From contig HF995228.1 in the NCBI GenBank assembly GCA_000432915.1, positions 1 to 64,000 on the forward strand: a stretch of DNA of 64,000 bases. Direction: 5' to 3'. Numbering within the stretch: the stretch's first letter is position 1; each line of letters begins with the position of its first letter. The DNA comes from Firmicutes bacterium CAG:194 (GTDB lineage Bacteria > Bacillota > Clostridia > Lachnospirales > Lachnospiraceae). A model generated the notes under the pieces. That model saw nothing but the letters and a program-made list of their open reading frames with translations, was not told the origin of the DNA and did not search any database. This document shows positions 18,901-26,937 of this stretch, piece after piece. Both the position numbers and the translations under genes were made by a program.

Positions 18901-19778
18901 CTGATGCTGACATCCTTCGGATCCGGTTTTTTATCATCATCCGTTTTATCTGTTGTATTTACCGTGAATTTAAAATCACCTGTAGCAGTTGGAAACGCAA
19001 TATTCTCTGTCTTTCCCTCTTCCTGCAGGGATTCCGAAAAGCCGCCTTCAAACTGTACATAAAAGTTAACATTGGTATTGGATCCGATCGCATCCGTATC
19101 AAACCGGAAGGACAATGTTCCGTCTTTCGCAATATGAACAGTACCAATGGACTTGCCGTTATGATCAGCCAGCTTATGATCTGCCTCTACATCAACGCGG
19201 ATCGTATCAGGGAGCTTATAAATATAAGCAGTATCCTTATTGACCGCTGTTCCGTTTCCCAGCTTGAAATCCAGTCGCATATTGATATCCGCGTTGTATG
19301 GCAGATTAAATGTACCGTTTTCTGTCAATTCTTCTACAACACTACCGCCTTTTCCATCTGAATAGGTCGCCTTCAATGTCAGCTTATCCAGTGTGATCGT
19401 TGTATTGTCAAAAATATCTGCACTGCCTGCCTTGTCTGCTTCAATATCCGTTGCCGCATCCACCGCAACCGGTTCGCTTTCCTCTCCTGCATTCCGGTCT
19501 TCTGCAGCAGCTGCCGGCTGCTCTGTTGCGCCTGTCACAGTTACAGTCTTCCCCTCTGTAGCATCTGCAGTTGTATCCGTATCTTCCGTCTGCACCATGG
19601 CATCCGGCAGCATACTGATATCATTATCCGATACCGCACTTACATTGGACGGTATATTGGAAAACAGCATCATGCCTGCCAACAGAAGTGCCATGACCCG
19701 TCTGCCTATTTTTCTCCTCTTTTTCTGTTCTTTGATCTCTGCCTCAGTGAAATATTCATTTCTCTTCATATCCCGCAT
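12906..19778 (-). CDS. Giant SpaA/Cna_B-repeat adhesin, N-terminal part ending at UAG
   Basis: 2290 residues before the stop. An N-terminal signal region (hydrophobic about 28-48, after a KKRRKIGRR basic stretch) precedes an acidic Thr-rich linker. About five isopeptide/collagen-adhesin-like modules (about residues 85-960; recurring pattern of W-T/S-V then TDxLPxG) follow, then SpaA/Cna_B repeats from about residue 976, each with K-x-D-x-G-x-x-LAGAxFxLY and YYLKETxAPxGY motifs. Such repeats normally carry Lys-Asn/Asp isopeptide bonds that stiffen a wall-anchored stalk. Twelve complete repeats and the first quarter of the thirteenth lie before the UAG; without readthrough the product lacks its sortase anchor and would be secreted. 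A class B-like sortase lies directly upstream. Confidence 0.9.
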   Translation of the reverse strand: MRDMKRNEYFTEAEIKEQKKRRKIGRRVMALLLAGMMLFSNIPSNVSAVSDNDISMLPDAMVQTEDTDTTADATEGKTVTVTGATEQPAAAAEDRNAGEESEPVAVDAATDIEADKAGSADIFDNTTITLDKLTLKATYSDGKGGSVVEELTENGTFNLPYNADINMRLDFKLGNGTAVNKDTAYIYKLPDTIRVDVEADHKLADHNGKSIGTVHIAKDGTLSFRFDTDAIGSNTNVNFYVQFEGGFSESLQEEGKTENIAFPTATGDFKFTVNTTDKTDDDKKPDPKDVSISKYGSKIVNINGQNYIEWTVELGQEGRTSLDGVITDNLPTGLTYAEIPGYPQLTDSTGGTITTTAKNGDSSIDIKVAGVTSHYHAKVKFCTYYDKSIFGGTINDSTTALVDNTAAFNPDDDTDKGVSNKGTVSIKPDMLKKTGSSIAADGTIEWTVTINAENLDIQGTSYLDNVETGQELVEDSIQITPAGLSATKKSESGFEVAIPAGTAYTDTVTIKYKTKVTDFSQGSYKNTGKLQGGVYDVTTSATVPGYNLLKKSFKDFNKITNTFTWEIVVNEEGKTLENVTVTDTFRAGNGANKVSGSDHEMAFVSASEALDASSDAENGKLVFRFDKLDAKKVITIVTKVKDPTAFDASSWPLFENKASMTSDMNTTPIDSTAQTWQQIKKPDILAKDGKMNGDGTITWTLQVTNPKLTVKGAEITDVLPAGQEYVDGSMRLQNPYYDANPVSVTPTVTVDPTTGIQSLKYIFALTEPVQAGFFRKDFWICYETKTTSSDDATASRSYENDAKIRLDFEGDISVTDDARKKLTGETGGVLEKVYDYKAGNQYVDWSVKINEGHYDMSAVADPVITDQLPSYFDYVSGKLYKVTKVKSGNDTQVTETEVSAVIAVMNGKITVQLPNIGSDEYVFKFRTRFNCLAAELSGKTIANTVNFTGTGKNVSDTSDTIKNVSFSSSSAGAVTKHEIRVKKIDKGTGAPLAGAVFKLYLDGSNICIGEATSGKDGYAVFKDLNMLTGYDLKLVEFQTPDGYTYINPENGEGSAEKVITDYDDVNLKTDSNGTKYYEIEIENYKPATPRGSALIEKKDAVSGVVLAGVEFGLYTDATCAEDKLVAKHVTSSSGIVTFSNLDIGKTYYLKEIAPLPGYKAGNTIYKIDVKTATETAYCVLGGTPGTPQSSAYEITNEKAKASLTLTKTEKDSDPVVSLENAEFSIYRDADCSDRIDTKTTDVNGKLTFTDLEPGTTYYYRETKAPDGYVLDTTVRKVTIGTGTENADVTETVTVTNEKAIGDIVIKKVDDSTVAVPLDGVVFCLYNEDDSEYKRNGAHYKVTSDENGIARFEDIPFGNYKVKEETGKVGYEALPTTERIKVTVDTAGDNNLTIINKRYKCDICLTKTGEGGELLAGAEIGLFTNDGARIKTATTGSNGKVTFTDIVYGDYYLQELKAPAGYKLSSAKVTITAAEILGSYTAGTVLDKMLSNEKQKGQICLMKTDDAGAALSGAEFTLYDENMVALKTGKTMTAAEASAMGSGAAEGQLYFKDLTYGTYYVQETKAPDTPDASIVYQRDNQVYKVVVDSDTLVTKYTDADGNLQNLTIQNKRLSTTPPLISFKVKKTDAESDAALADAVFELYKNGVATGITAVTNSSGIAYFKRISVETDAADTSYEVIEKTAPAGYRAPTAVDRILFASNKSELNIYADADTTPKTETEIAWAGDYKLTATSEASATIKNTPIKGKIWVTKTGASAATLLKDAEFTLYKADQTTKVVITGLTNPAKTNEKGIAVFENLPCGTYYLKETGAPDGYSVDTTMQKIVISDETMHSITVKDTKLSLTVSKKAVGGAVEVPGASFTITEKDDPTVVLDSWVSTDRAHIVTTEKMTTGKHYILSETKAPAGYTYTNDIEFVFETDGSLRLITTAEKNGQTITVRDAPLLLRISKQDSVTNKNLAGALLGIYDENDALVTSFTTNTSVYQLPAGILEAPKTGNKEYTLKEISAPNGYEIAADIRFAVAADGKIYTVTKDAANQNVYTLHADSTLTMLDVEKKDIYIRKLDAETGKDIAGAAFVLYRDTVADPNRIAEWTSDGTPHKLAAGLFSAGTDYYLKEVGAPTGYRSAVMIKFRVDSTKKIVILEGNSNNINGDRDTLLVRDEPIKLYLRKQDAFGTPLPGAVLKLAEYDVSQPDQIGTVILDAYKTDGSVYRVPSAQLKLGTTYILREISAPDGFKKADDIIFTINDNGSITRADNKNVVNNMIVMEDDEAGLGIGKKDLGSDIGLAGSRL

Positions 19779-19871
19779 AACTCCTGTTTTATCCCTGTTT
19801 TTTTATTTCTGATCCGGGTCGATATCCGCCTCTCTTTACACGCGGATATAATCCACCCATTATTACTTTAC

Positions 19872-19900
19872 ATAATATAATATTTTATAGGTTCTTGCAA
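19872..19900 (-). promoter_or_regulatory. Promoter of the adhesin gene
   Basis: Minus strand TTGCAA (19895-19900), 17 bases, TATTAT (19872-19877), with a 5' leader of about 90 bases containing GCGGATAT repeated at a short interval (ATATCCGC at about 19831 and GCGGATAT at about 19841 form a hairpin). It lies downstream of the sortase terminator, so the adhesin can be transcribed alone. Confidence 0.65.
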
Positions 19901-19991
19901 CATCCTTTCCTTTTGTCCGGCAAATCTTTATCGCATTCTTATCTTTATTTTACGCATTTATAGCTTTGTTTTGTGAATTGTATACAAAAAA

Positions 19992-20022
19992 AGCGGCAGA
20001 CATTTTCTATAAGTCCACCGCT
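19992..20022 (-). terminator. Terminator of the pur-sortase operon
   Basis: Minus strand AGCGGTGGAC pairs with GTCTGCCGCT (two G-U pairs) around an 11-base loop, followed by TTTTTTTG. It lies 20 bases past the sortase stop codon. Confidence 0.75.
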
Positions 20023-20043
20023 CCATTCCGGTTCCATATTTTC

Positions 20044-20817
20044 TTACTTTTTATAAGCCGCTACTACCATCCGTTCGTCCTCCGAGCCATAGGCACAGGT
20101 GGATAACAAAAGCAGCTTATCTTCATTCCCCGGCTGCTCATACCATACCGCATGTTTGCGGATCTGTTTCAGATATGCAGTCAGGCTGTCCGCATCCTTT
20201 GGAATCTCCTCATAAGCAAAGTAATCTTCTTTTGTCAGATCGATCTGCAATATAGCAAACACTTCGTATGTGTCAAAGCCTTCGCCCATGTCCAGAAAGA
20301 TCTCGCTGTGCGCCTGTCTGAACTCCTTGTCCCTATACTGTTTCAGGCTGCCAAACATCGTACCGTCCTTCATATGATGTCCGTGCAACAGCAGTACCGG
20401 ATCTTCCGTGCTGCAGCTTTCATCTAAAAAGATCGTTCCGTGTGCATTCTTCTCCCCATAAAAATTATGGTTCAGATAATAGCTGTTATTCCGCTGCACA
20501 ACAGGATATTCGATCTCTGTATCCGGGATATACAGATAAGCCACATAATCTTCGTTTCTCTCCCGGTAGACAGATGCATTGATCTGCGGAAATTCCTGCT
20601 CATCCTGATCCTCATCTTTTGCATTCCCCTGATTATTCTCTGCCGCTTCCGTCTGCACCTGTCTGCCAAGCTCACGCAGTTCTTCATCCATGCTTTTTTC
20701 CTGCCTGTAATCCCTGTAATAGCGCAATAGGAAAACGGCGCATATTACAAACACGATCAGACAGATGATCCCTATGAAAAGAAGCAGGAAATCCTGCTTC
20801 TTTTTGTTATGCTTCAT
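20044..20817 (-). CDS. Class B-like sortase
   Basis: A membrane-anchored transpeptidase that joins LPXTG-type proteins to wall peptidoglycan or to each other. From the ATG at 20817 it has 257 residues: an N-terminal membrane helix (about 8-30), an acidic linker, then the sortase barrel with HGHH at 145-148, the catalytic Cys at about 241 in STCAYG and the Arg at about 249 in SEDER. The start overlaps the last 11 bases of purD, with GGAAAGG upstream, so translation is coupled to purD. A longer frame to 20883 would overlap purD by 77 bases and is not needed. The giant adhesin next door, with its VPKTG signal, is the obvious substrate. Confidence 0.88.
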   Translation of the reverse strand: MKHNKKKQDFLLLFIGIICLIVFVICAVFLLRYYRDYRQEKSMDEELRELGRQVQTEAAENNQGNAKDEDQDEQEFPQINASVYRERNEDYVAYLYIPDTEIEYPVVQRNNSYYLNHNFYGEKNAHGTIFLDESCSTEDPVLLLHGHHMKDGTMFGSLKQYRDKEFRQAHSEIFLDMGEGFDTYEVFAILQIDLTKEDYFAYEEIPKDADSLTAYLKQIRKHAVWYEQPGNEDKLLLLSTCAYGSEDERMVVAAYKK

Positions 20818-22078
20818 CGATTGCCTTTCCGATGTCATGCCGCATATATTTATTGGCAAATGAAACCCATTCGGTCGCTTCATATGCTTTCTTTCTTGCC
20901 TCTTTCAAGTCATTGCCCTTAGCCGTGATGCCAAGTACACGTCCGCCGTTTGTCACGATCCTGCCATCTGCAAGCTTTGTGCCTGCGTGGAAGCAGAAAT
21001 AATCGTCCTTTCCGTCAAATGCCTCCAGTCCTTCGATCGGGAGTCCCTTTTCGTAAGAAACCGGATACCCATCGGATGCCAGTACCACACAGACTGCTGC
21101 ATTGTCTTCAAATTCTACCTTAATCTGATCCAGTGTACCGTCGATGCAGGCATTGCATACATCAATGATATCGTTCTTCATACGTGGCAGAACAACCTGT
21201 GCTTCCGGATCGCCGAATCTTGCATTGTATTCCAGCACCTTCGGGCCCTTCTCTGTCAGCATCAGGCCGAAGAAGATAACGCCCTTGAACTCTCTGCCTT
21301 CTGCCTTCATAGCATCTACCGTCTTCTGGAAGATATATTTGTGGCAGAACTCATCCACTTCCTCTGTATAGAACGGGCTCGGGGAGAAGGTTCCCATACC
21401 GCCTGTATTTAAGCCCTGATCACCGTCCTTGGCACGCTTGTGATCCTGCGCGCTTGACATGATCTGGATCGTATTACCGTCTACGAAGGAAAGAACAGAT
21501 ACCTCACGTCCTGTCATAAATTCCTCTACTACCATGCGATTGCCGGCAGAACCGAATTTCTTATCCTCCATGATCTCTTTCACACCGTCTATGGCTTCCT
21601 GCTTTGTATTACAGATCAGAACACCCTTACCGAGTGCCAGGCCGTCTGCCTTTAAGACGATCGGATACTCAGCCGTCTCCAGATAAGCAAGTGCTTCCTT
21701 CGGATCATCGAAGGTTTCGTACGCTGCTGTCGGGATATCGTATTTTTTCATCAGATCCTTGGAGAATGCCTTGCTTCCTTCCAGGATCGCTGCATTTTTA
21801 CGAGGACCGAATGTGCGGATGCCTGCCTTTTCCATCTCATCCACAAGGCCGCCTACCAGCGGATCATCCATACCGACGATCACAAGATCGATCTCTTTTT
21901 CTTTTGCAAATGCAACCAGTTTATCAAACTCCATTGCCCCGATCGCTACACACTCTGCAAGCTGTGCGATTCCTGCATTGCCCGGTGCACAATAGATCTT
22001 ATCCACTTTATCACTTTTTGCGACGCTTGCTGCGATCGCATGCTCTCTGCCGCCGCTTCCAACAATCAAAACTTTCAT
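20807..22078 (-). CDS. purD: Phosphoribosylamine-glycine ligase
   Basis: PurD joins glycine to phosphoribosylamine using ATP, the second step of de novo purine synthesis. The 423-residue protein has the family's usual length. It begins with the Rossmann-like MKVLIVGSGGREHAIA, has the ATP-grasp core with GPRKNAAILEGSK and GLALGKGV segments, and the metal-binding NARFGDPE near the centre. It is the fourth gene of purE-purM-purN-purD, 12 bases after purN, and its end overlaps the sortase start. Confidence 0.98.
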   Translation of the reverse strand: MKVLIVGSGGREHAIAASVAKSDKVDKIYCAPGNAGIAQLAECVAIGAMEFDKLVAFAKEKEIDLVIVGMDDPLVGGLVDEMEKAGIRTFGPRKNAAILEGSKAFSKDLMKKYDIPTAAYETFDDPKEALAYLETAEYPIVLKADGLALGKGVLICNTKQEAIDGVKEIMEDKKFGSAGNRMVVEEFMTGREVSVLSFVDGNTIQIMSSAQDHKRAKDGDQGLNTGGMGTFSPSPFYTEEVDEFCHKYIFQKTVDAMKAEGREFKGVIFFGLMLTEKGPKVLEYNARFGDPEAQVVLPRMKNDIIDVCNACIDGTLDQIKVEFEDNAAVCVVLASDGYPVSYEKGLPIEGLEAFDGKDDYFCFHAGTKLADGRIVTNGGRVLGITAKGNDLKEARKKAYEATEWVSFANKYMRHDIGKAIDEA

Positions 22079-22090
22079 TGCTGCCTCCCA

Positions 22091-22714
22091 TTATTTTATA
22101 AACACTTTTCCGTCCTGTATCTGTACTCTGCCGTTTGCGATCCAGTCGATCGCCTGTGGCAGAAGCTGCCATTCCGCTTCTTCCATGACACGCTGCTGCA
22201 ATACTTTCGGCGTATCATCCTGCTTTACACAGACCGCCTTCTGACAGATGATCGGACCTGTATCCGTCCCTTCATCCACAAAATGCACGGTCGCACCCGT
22301 CACCTTGACACCACGCGCAAGCACGCCTTCATGCACCTTCAGCCCATAATAGCCTTTGCCGCAAAAAGAAGGGATCAGAGACGGATGGATATTGATGATC
22401 CTGCCCCGGTAAGCCTGCACCATTTCAGCCGGGATATTTACAAGGAATCCCGCTAAAACGATCAAATCCGGCTTCAGCTCATCCACGCCCTGCAGCAGTG
22501 CCCGGTTAAATGCTTCTCTTGTTTCATACTCCTTTGGAGAAATGCAGACAGCCGGTACATTTTTTGCTTTTGCACGCTCCAGCGCATAAGCACCTGCATT
22601 ATTACTGATCACACCCGCAATACGTGTGTTGGTGATCTTACCGCTTTCCACTGCATCTAAGATTGCCTGCAGGTTCGTACCGCCGCCCGATACACAGACT
22701 ACTACGTTTAACAT
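22091..22714 (-). CDS. purN: Phosphoribosylglycinamide formyltransferase
   Basis: PurN transfers a formyl group from 10-formyl-THF to GAR, the third purine step. The 207-residue protein contains the phosphate loop VSGGGTNLQA, the catalytic INIHPSLIPSF segment (Asn, His) and the conserved VHFVDEGTDTGPII with its Asp. It overlaps the end of purM by seven bases and is therefore translationally coupled. Length and motifs are complete. Confidence 0.97.
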   Translation of the reverse strand: MLNVVVCVSGGGTNLQAILDAVESGKITNTRIAGVISNNAGAYALERAKAKNVPAVCISPKEYETREAFNRALLQGVDELKPDLIVLAGFLVNIPAEMVQAYRGRIINIHPSLIPSFCGKGYYGLKVHEGVLARGVKVTGATVHFVDEGTDTGPIICQKAVCVKQDDTPKVLQQRVMEEAEWQLLPQAIDWIANGRVQIQDGKVFIK

Positions 22715-23733
22715 AAGGTAACTCCTTTTTCTCCCGCTTCGATCTGACCGATGATATATGGTGTATCGCCGGCTTCTTTCATTGCTGCCATTGTTTTCTC
22801 CACATCAGCAGGATCTACCGCAACAACCATACCGATACCCATGTTGTAGGTGTTGTACATCATCTGTTCCTCAATATCGCCTGTTTTCTGCATAAGTTTG
22901 AAAATAGCCGGTACTTCGTAGCTGTCTTTCTTGACAACCGCACGTACGCCGTCCGGAAGCATTCTCGGAATATTTTCATAGAAACCGCCGCCTGTGATGT
23001 GGCTGCAGCCTTTTACCTTAACACCGGCATTTTTTACCGCTTTCAGTGCTTTTACATAAATTCTGGTCGGTGCCAAAAGGGCTTCGCCAAGTGTCTTGCC
23101 CAGTTCATCATAATATGTATCAAGGCTTTCCTTTGTCATTTCAAATACTTTACGGACTAAAGAGAATCCGTTGCTATGTACACCTGAGCTTGCCATACCG
23201 ATCAGAACGTCACCCGGCTTCATATCAGATCCGTTGATCAGATCCTTTTTATCCACTACGCCGACAGCAAATCCTGCCAGATCGTATTCATCCTCTTCCA
23301 TCAGTCCCGGATGCTCTGCTGTCTCACCGCCTACCAGTGCACATTCAGACTGGATACAGCCTTCTGCCACACCTTTAACGATCGTAGCGATCTTTTCCGG
23401 ATAATTTTTACCACATGCAATATAATCAAGGAAAAACAAAGGCTCTCCACCGGAGCATGCAATATCATTTACACACATAGCCACCGCATCAATACCGATC
23501 GTATCATGCTTGTCCATCACGAATGCCAGCTTTACTTTTGTTCCGCAGCCGTCTGTTCCGGAAAGAAGAATCGGCTCCTCCATGTTTTTGATGGCACTTA
23601 AGTCAAACGCACCTGCAAATCCGCCGATGCCGCCAAGCACTTCCGGTCTCATAGTAGCCTGTACATGCTTTTTCATCAGCTCCACTGATCTGTAACCGGC
23701 TTCGATGTCTACTCCTGCTTTCTTGTAATCCAT
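22708..23733 (-). CDS. purM: Phosphoribosylformylglycinamidine cyclo-ligase
   Basis: PurM is the AIR synthetase, which closes the imidazole ring with ATP. The 341-residue protein shows the PurM/SelD fold signatures: LSGTDGCGTKVKLAF in the N-terminal half, DAVAMCVNDIACSGGEPLFF, GGETAEHPG, SSGVHSNGFSLVRK and HITGGGFYENIPRMLP. The start follows GGAGAACAAAA. It lies 14 bases after purE and overlaps purN. It is full length and typical. Confidence 0.98.
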   Translation of the reverse strand: MDYKKAGVDIEAGYRSVELMKKHVQATMRPEVLGGIGGFAGAFDLSAIKNMEEPILLSGTDGCGTKVKLAFVMDKHDTIGIDAVAMCVNDIACSGGEPLFFLDYIACGKNYPEKIATIVKGVAEGCIQSECALVGGETAEHPGLMEEDEYDLAGFAVGVVDKKDLINGSDMKPGDVLIGMASSGVHSNGFSLVRKVFEMTKESLDTYYDELGKTLGEALLAPTRIYVKALKAVKNAGVKVKGCSHITGGGFYENIPRMLPDGVRAVVKKDSYEVPAIFKLMQKTGDIEEQMMYNTYNMGIGMVVAVDPADVEKTMAAMKEAGDTPYIIGQIEAGEKGVTLC

Positions 23734-23747
23734 TTTTGTTCTCCTCT

Positions 23748-24254
23748 TTATTTATTGTAATTTTTATATCCTACTTCCTGTAAATGGGCATCCTTCTTCT
23801 GTACAGATTCCTTTAAGCTCTGGGAATATGCTTTCAGTCTGTCAAGAAGTGCTGCATCACTTGTTGCCAGAATCTTTGCTGCGAGAAGTCCCGCATTGGT
23901 CCCGCCGTTGATCGCAACAGTCGCAACCGGAATACCGGATGGCATCTGCACAATGGAATACAGGGAATCTCTGCCTCCAAGACTTGTTGTATGCATCGGG
24001 ATACCGATGACAGGCATCGGAAAGATTGCCGCACACATACCCGGCAGATGTGCTGCCATACCTGCGCCCGCGATGATCACCTTGAATCCCTTTGCCTCTG
24101 CTCCTTTGGCATACTCAAAAAATACGTCCGGTTCTCTATGGGCGGAAATGATCGTCATTTCATATGAAATACCAAGTTCCTCTAGAATATCTGCTGCTTT
24201 ACTCATAATAGGCATATCTGAATCAGAGCCCATTACAATTCCTACCTGTGCCAT
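23748..24254 (-). CDS. purE: N5-carboxyaminoimidazole ribonucleotide mutase
   Basis: PurE moves the carboxyl group of N5-CAIR to form CAIR in purine synthesis. From the ATG at 24254 it has 168 residues, starting MAQVGIVMGSDSDMP, with SAHREP near residue 43 and the glycine-rich AGAGMAAHLPG segment. The start is fixed by GGAGG seven bases upstream; an upstream in-frame ATG at 24302 would add 16 residues not found in the family. It is the first gene of the pur cluster, under the promoter at 24327-24355. No purK is present here. Confidence 0.97.
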   Translation of the reverse strand: MAQVGIVMGSDSDMPIMSKAADILEELGISYEMTIISAHREPDVFFEYAKGAEAKGFKVIIAGAGMAAHLPGMCAAIFPMPVIGIPMHTTSLGGRDSLYSIVQMPSGIPVATVAINGGTNAGLLAAKILATSDAALLDRLKAYSQSLKESVQKKDAHLQEVGYKNYNK

Positions 24255-24326
24255 GCTGCATCCTCCATTCATCTTTACTATTACATCATTTAACACTCTC
24301 ATATTGCTTTATTGCAATCATATAAT

Positions 24327-24355
24327 ATTTTAAAAGGTTCTTTCTCTATCGTCAA
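24327..24355 (-). promoter_or_regulatory. Promoter of the purEMND operon
   Basis: Minus strand TTGACG (24350-24355), 17 bases, TAAAAT (24327-24332). A short ATTGC-N6-GCAAT inverted repeat lies just downstream, near the expected start. The leader is only about 65 bases, too short for a purine riboswitch, so control is likely by a protein or through read-through from pyrE. Confidence 0.75.
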
Positions 24356-24364
24356 TACGAAATG

Positions 24365-26422
24365 TCACATTCCTTCGAGCGGCTTGTTCAGCTCTTCCGT
24401 GCCCGGCAGTACAAATCTGCCGTCTTTGATGATCCATTTCTCCTCGCCGTCTGCTGTGACACCGTAGAGCGCGCCCAGCTCATCATATGGAATCGTGATA
24501 TCCGTATGGCACTGGAAATATGCCTTGTCCATATCTTCTTTACGCAAAACAGAAATCTCATTGTCTCTGGCAATGATCTCTTTTCCGTCAGGATTATAGA
24601 CAGCTACATCCTCTGCATGGGAATAACAGGTATCTCCGAATGCAAAATGCGGCCCTGTCTTTTCTGCAATCAGGATTGGCAGTCTGTCTTCGATCTCATA
24701 CATCCGTCCCATGCGGTAAGCGGTCGTATTCGTACCGATCGCAAATTCTCCCATCGGAAGTGTTTCGTGATGATATAAAATGTTGTCTTTAATTAACTTT
24801 TTGCCCTCTGCCGGATCTGCAAAGTTAGCACAGTCGTACTCTGTTACCCTGCCATCCTTCACATGGATCTCAAGTTCTGTATATTCCAGCTCATTCAGAT
24901 AAACACGGCTGACATACAGCGTGCCTTCCGTTCCTGCCAGCTTCGGAGAAGTAAATACCTCGCCCACCGGAATATTGACATCTGCCACGCAGTTTTCAAA
25001 CTTTGTCTGCTTTGCCGGATCCGTCAAATCAGTCAACATAACATTCAAATCTGTCTTGTTTCCGTTTGTCCCTATGATCCGGGCATACTCACACGTATCC
25101 AGCACATCGATCATCTTCTGCTGCAGATCCTCGTACGTCTGATAATCCAGCGTATTCAGGCGGATCGTTTCATCCATGATCGCCGGATACTCCTCCCCGA
25201 TTTCAGGGATCGGATAGGCAATGATCGTAAAACTTCTTTCTTCTCCCGGGATATAACTGTTGATGATCTGACCGAGCTGTCCGTAATACCAGGTTGAAAG
25301 CTCCTGCTGCTTTTTACTGAGCTGACATGCCTCTTTCTGCAAAACAGGGGTAAACGGTGTTTCCCCGAATACCTCGATCCAGGCAGGCCCCGCATGCACA
25401 GCGGAAAGCTCCTTCTTTTGCTCGTATGCTTCCTTCTGTACCTCCAGACGACGGCTTACAAACTTTTTATCCAGGAAAAGTGCCTCATCCTCCCGATGAT
25501 CGTATTCATACTGCTTGTTCGGGCTTTCGGAATAATAGCCGCCGACCGATGTTCCTCTCTTGGTAAAGATGCTGTGTGATGTCCGCATCATTGTCACATC
25601 AAGTCCCATTTTCTTAAAGTTGTCTATAGCTAATTTTACAACCTGTTCAAAGCCGATCGGATACACGATCTGCGCAACCTTCTTTTTAGACAGATCCTTA
25701 TTGCCCTTGATAAAGCCGATCCGATACCCTTCTGTATAAGTATCTGCCATCAGCTGCAGTTTTTCCGGCTCCATATTGTTTAAATAAGCTGCTGTCAGCC
25801 TCTGGTTATCCGTGATATATTCACCGTATCTGTACAGATACCGCTCATCCGACAGATCCGATTCCATGATAATACGATATGCAAAATCTGATGCCGGATC
25901 CACCTTTTCGCCGACACGCTTTACGGTTTCCTCTTCCATATAATCGTAGACGAAAAAGTACACGATCTCTTTCAGCTGCTGCACCGCCGGCTCACGATCC
26001 TGATCCACATAGCTGTATACAAAGCTGCTGTAAACTTCCAGAAAGAACTCCATATGGATCACAAGTTCATCCAGATTCTGTTCAAAGATTTCCGGGATCA
26101 CAGAACGCATCTGCGTATAAACGAAAGACAGGATCTGTCCATAGTCATCTCCCAGCATGGAAACCGCGTAAACCGGATTCGCATAGCTTTCCTCATACAG
26201 CTCCGGCAGTACATCGGCAAACATCACTTCATTTGCACTGCGCAGTTCTTCCGTACTTTTTTCAAAGTAACTGCCTGCCTTGATATCTTCATAAATCTGG
26301 CTCATCTCCAAAAGGAAAAAAGCCACCCGTCTAAAATAAGAACAGTATGGCTCCTTTACAGTTTCTTCCTTATGAATTTCAGTCAGTCTTTCCTTTGCAA
26401 GTTCATATCTTTCTTCCATCAT
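24365..26422 (-). CDS. M29-type aminopeptidase
   Basis: A 685-residue protein whose C-terminal ~370 residues match thermophilic (M29) aminopeptidases, dimetal enzymes that remove N-terminal residues. Likely metal ligands are in VGEVFTSP, GEFAIGTN, AEKTGPHFAFGDTCY (Glu, His, Tyr) and FQCHTDI (His, Asp). The N-terminal ~300 residues are helical and longer than in classic M29 enzymes of about 410 residues, so this is an extended clostridial form. Its ATG overlaps the end of the upstream small membrane protein gene by four bases. It ends ten bases before the pur promoter. Cytoplasmic, substrate unknown. Confidence 0.88.
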   Translation of the reverse strand: MMEERYELAKERLTEIHKEETVKEPYCSYFRRVAFFLLEMSQIYEDIKAGSYFEKSTEELRSANEVMFADVLPELYEESYANPVYAVSMLGDDYGQILSFVYTQMRSVIPEIFEQNLDELVIHMEFFLEVYSSFVYSYVDQDREPAVQQLKEIVYFFVYDYMEEETVKRVGEKVDPASDFAYRIIMESDLSDERYLYRYGEYITDNQRLTAAYLNNMEPEKLQLMADTYTEGYRIGFIKGNKDLSKKKVAQIVYPIGFEQVVKLAIDNFKKMGLDVTMMRTSHSIFTKRGTSVGGYYSESPNKQYEYDHREDEALFLDKKFVSRRLEVQKEAYEQKKELSAVHAGPAWIEVFGETPFTPVLQKEACQLSKKQQELSTWYYGQLGQIINSYIPGEERSFTIIAYPIPEIGEEYPAIMDETIRLNTLDYQTYEDLQQKMIDVLDTCEYARIIGTNGNKTDLNVMLTDLTDPAKQTKFENCVADVNIPVGEVFTSPKLAGTEGTLYVSRVYLNELEYTELEIHVKDGRVTEYDCANFADPAEGKKLIKDNILYHHETLPMGEFAIGTNTTAYRMGRMYEIEDRLPILIAEKTGPHFAFGDTCYSHAEDVAVYNPDGKEIIARDNEISVLRKEDMDKAYFQCHTDITIPYDELGALYGVTADGEEKWIIKDGRFVLPGTEELNKPLEGM

Positions 26423-26748
26423 AATCCAAACACTCCCGCATACAAAATAAATCCTGTGGCACAGACGCCGATTCCGTTTAGTAGAATACCCAGATCCGGG
26501 AAGAAGTAAAACTTATCCTTCTCCATTCTGGATAAAATACCGAATACCAGTCCTGCGATTGAAAAAAGCATGGCTACTAAAATAACCGTGCCAAGCCTCG
26601 CACTCGCCCGTCCGCCAATCCGGAACGAAGAAAATACTGCCAGCCCGATCGAGACATCTGACAGTATTCCAAGTACGGTTGACATAATACCACGTTCTGA
26701 CTGACTTTTATTCGTAAACATAAAATTCTTTTTATGACCTTTACGCAT
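26419..26748 (-). CDS. Small three-helix membrane protein (DUF6142-like)
   Basis: A 109-residue protein beginning MRKGHKKNFMFTNKSQ, with three predicted membrane helices (about residues 20-40, 48-68 and 80-102). The ATG at 26748 is chosen because AAGGGG lies just upstream; the frame is open to 26799 but that part overlaps the preceding small gene. It is cotranscribed between a 50-residue hydrophobic protein and the aminopeptidase. The resemblance to a Lachnospiraceae family of unknown function is from memory. Role unknown. Confidence 0.75.
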   Translation of the reverse strand: MRKGHKKNFMFTNKSQSERGIMSTVLGILSDVSIGLAVFSSFRIGGRASARLGTVILVAMLFSIAGLVFGILSRMEKDKFYFFPDLGILLNGIGVCATGFILYAGVFGL

Positions 26749-26758
26749 AACGTCCCCT

Positions 26759-26911
26759 TTAGAACATGATCTTTGATTTACCGGCAAGCAGCTTTGCACC
26801 GGATATGATGAGTAATACGCCGCCTGCGATTCCCACCACGATAGAGATCACACCGAATACAATATTTAAAGCACCGCTTCCTGCCATTGTTTTATAGATT
26901 TTTTCTTCCAT
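26759..26911 (-). CDS. 50-residue membrane protein
   Basis: A very short gene: MEEKIYKTMAGSG followed by one long hydrophobic stretch and ending KSKIMF. An AAAGGA ribosome binding site precedes the ATG. The stop lies ten bases before the next start, whose binding site begins in the same AAGGGG block. It has one or two membrane helices and no known motif. It lies 27 bases downstream of pyrE. The tight spacing and good binding site support a real gene. Confidence 0.7.
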   Translation of the reverse strand: MEEKIYKTMAGSGALNIVFGVISIVVGIAGGVLLIISGAKLLAGKSKIMF

Positions 26912-26937
26912 ATGATTTCCTTTCCGACTATAACTGT

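Noticed and set aside
24303..24364. Purine riboswitch upstream of purE
   Set aside because: The leader from the predicted start to purE is about 65 bases and shows no three-way junction pattern.
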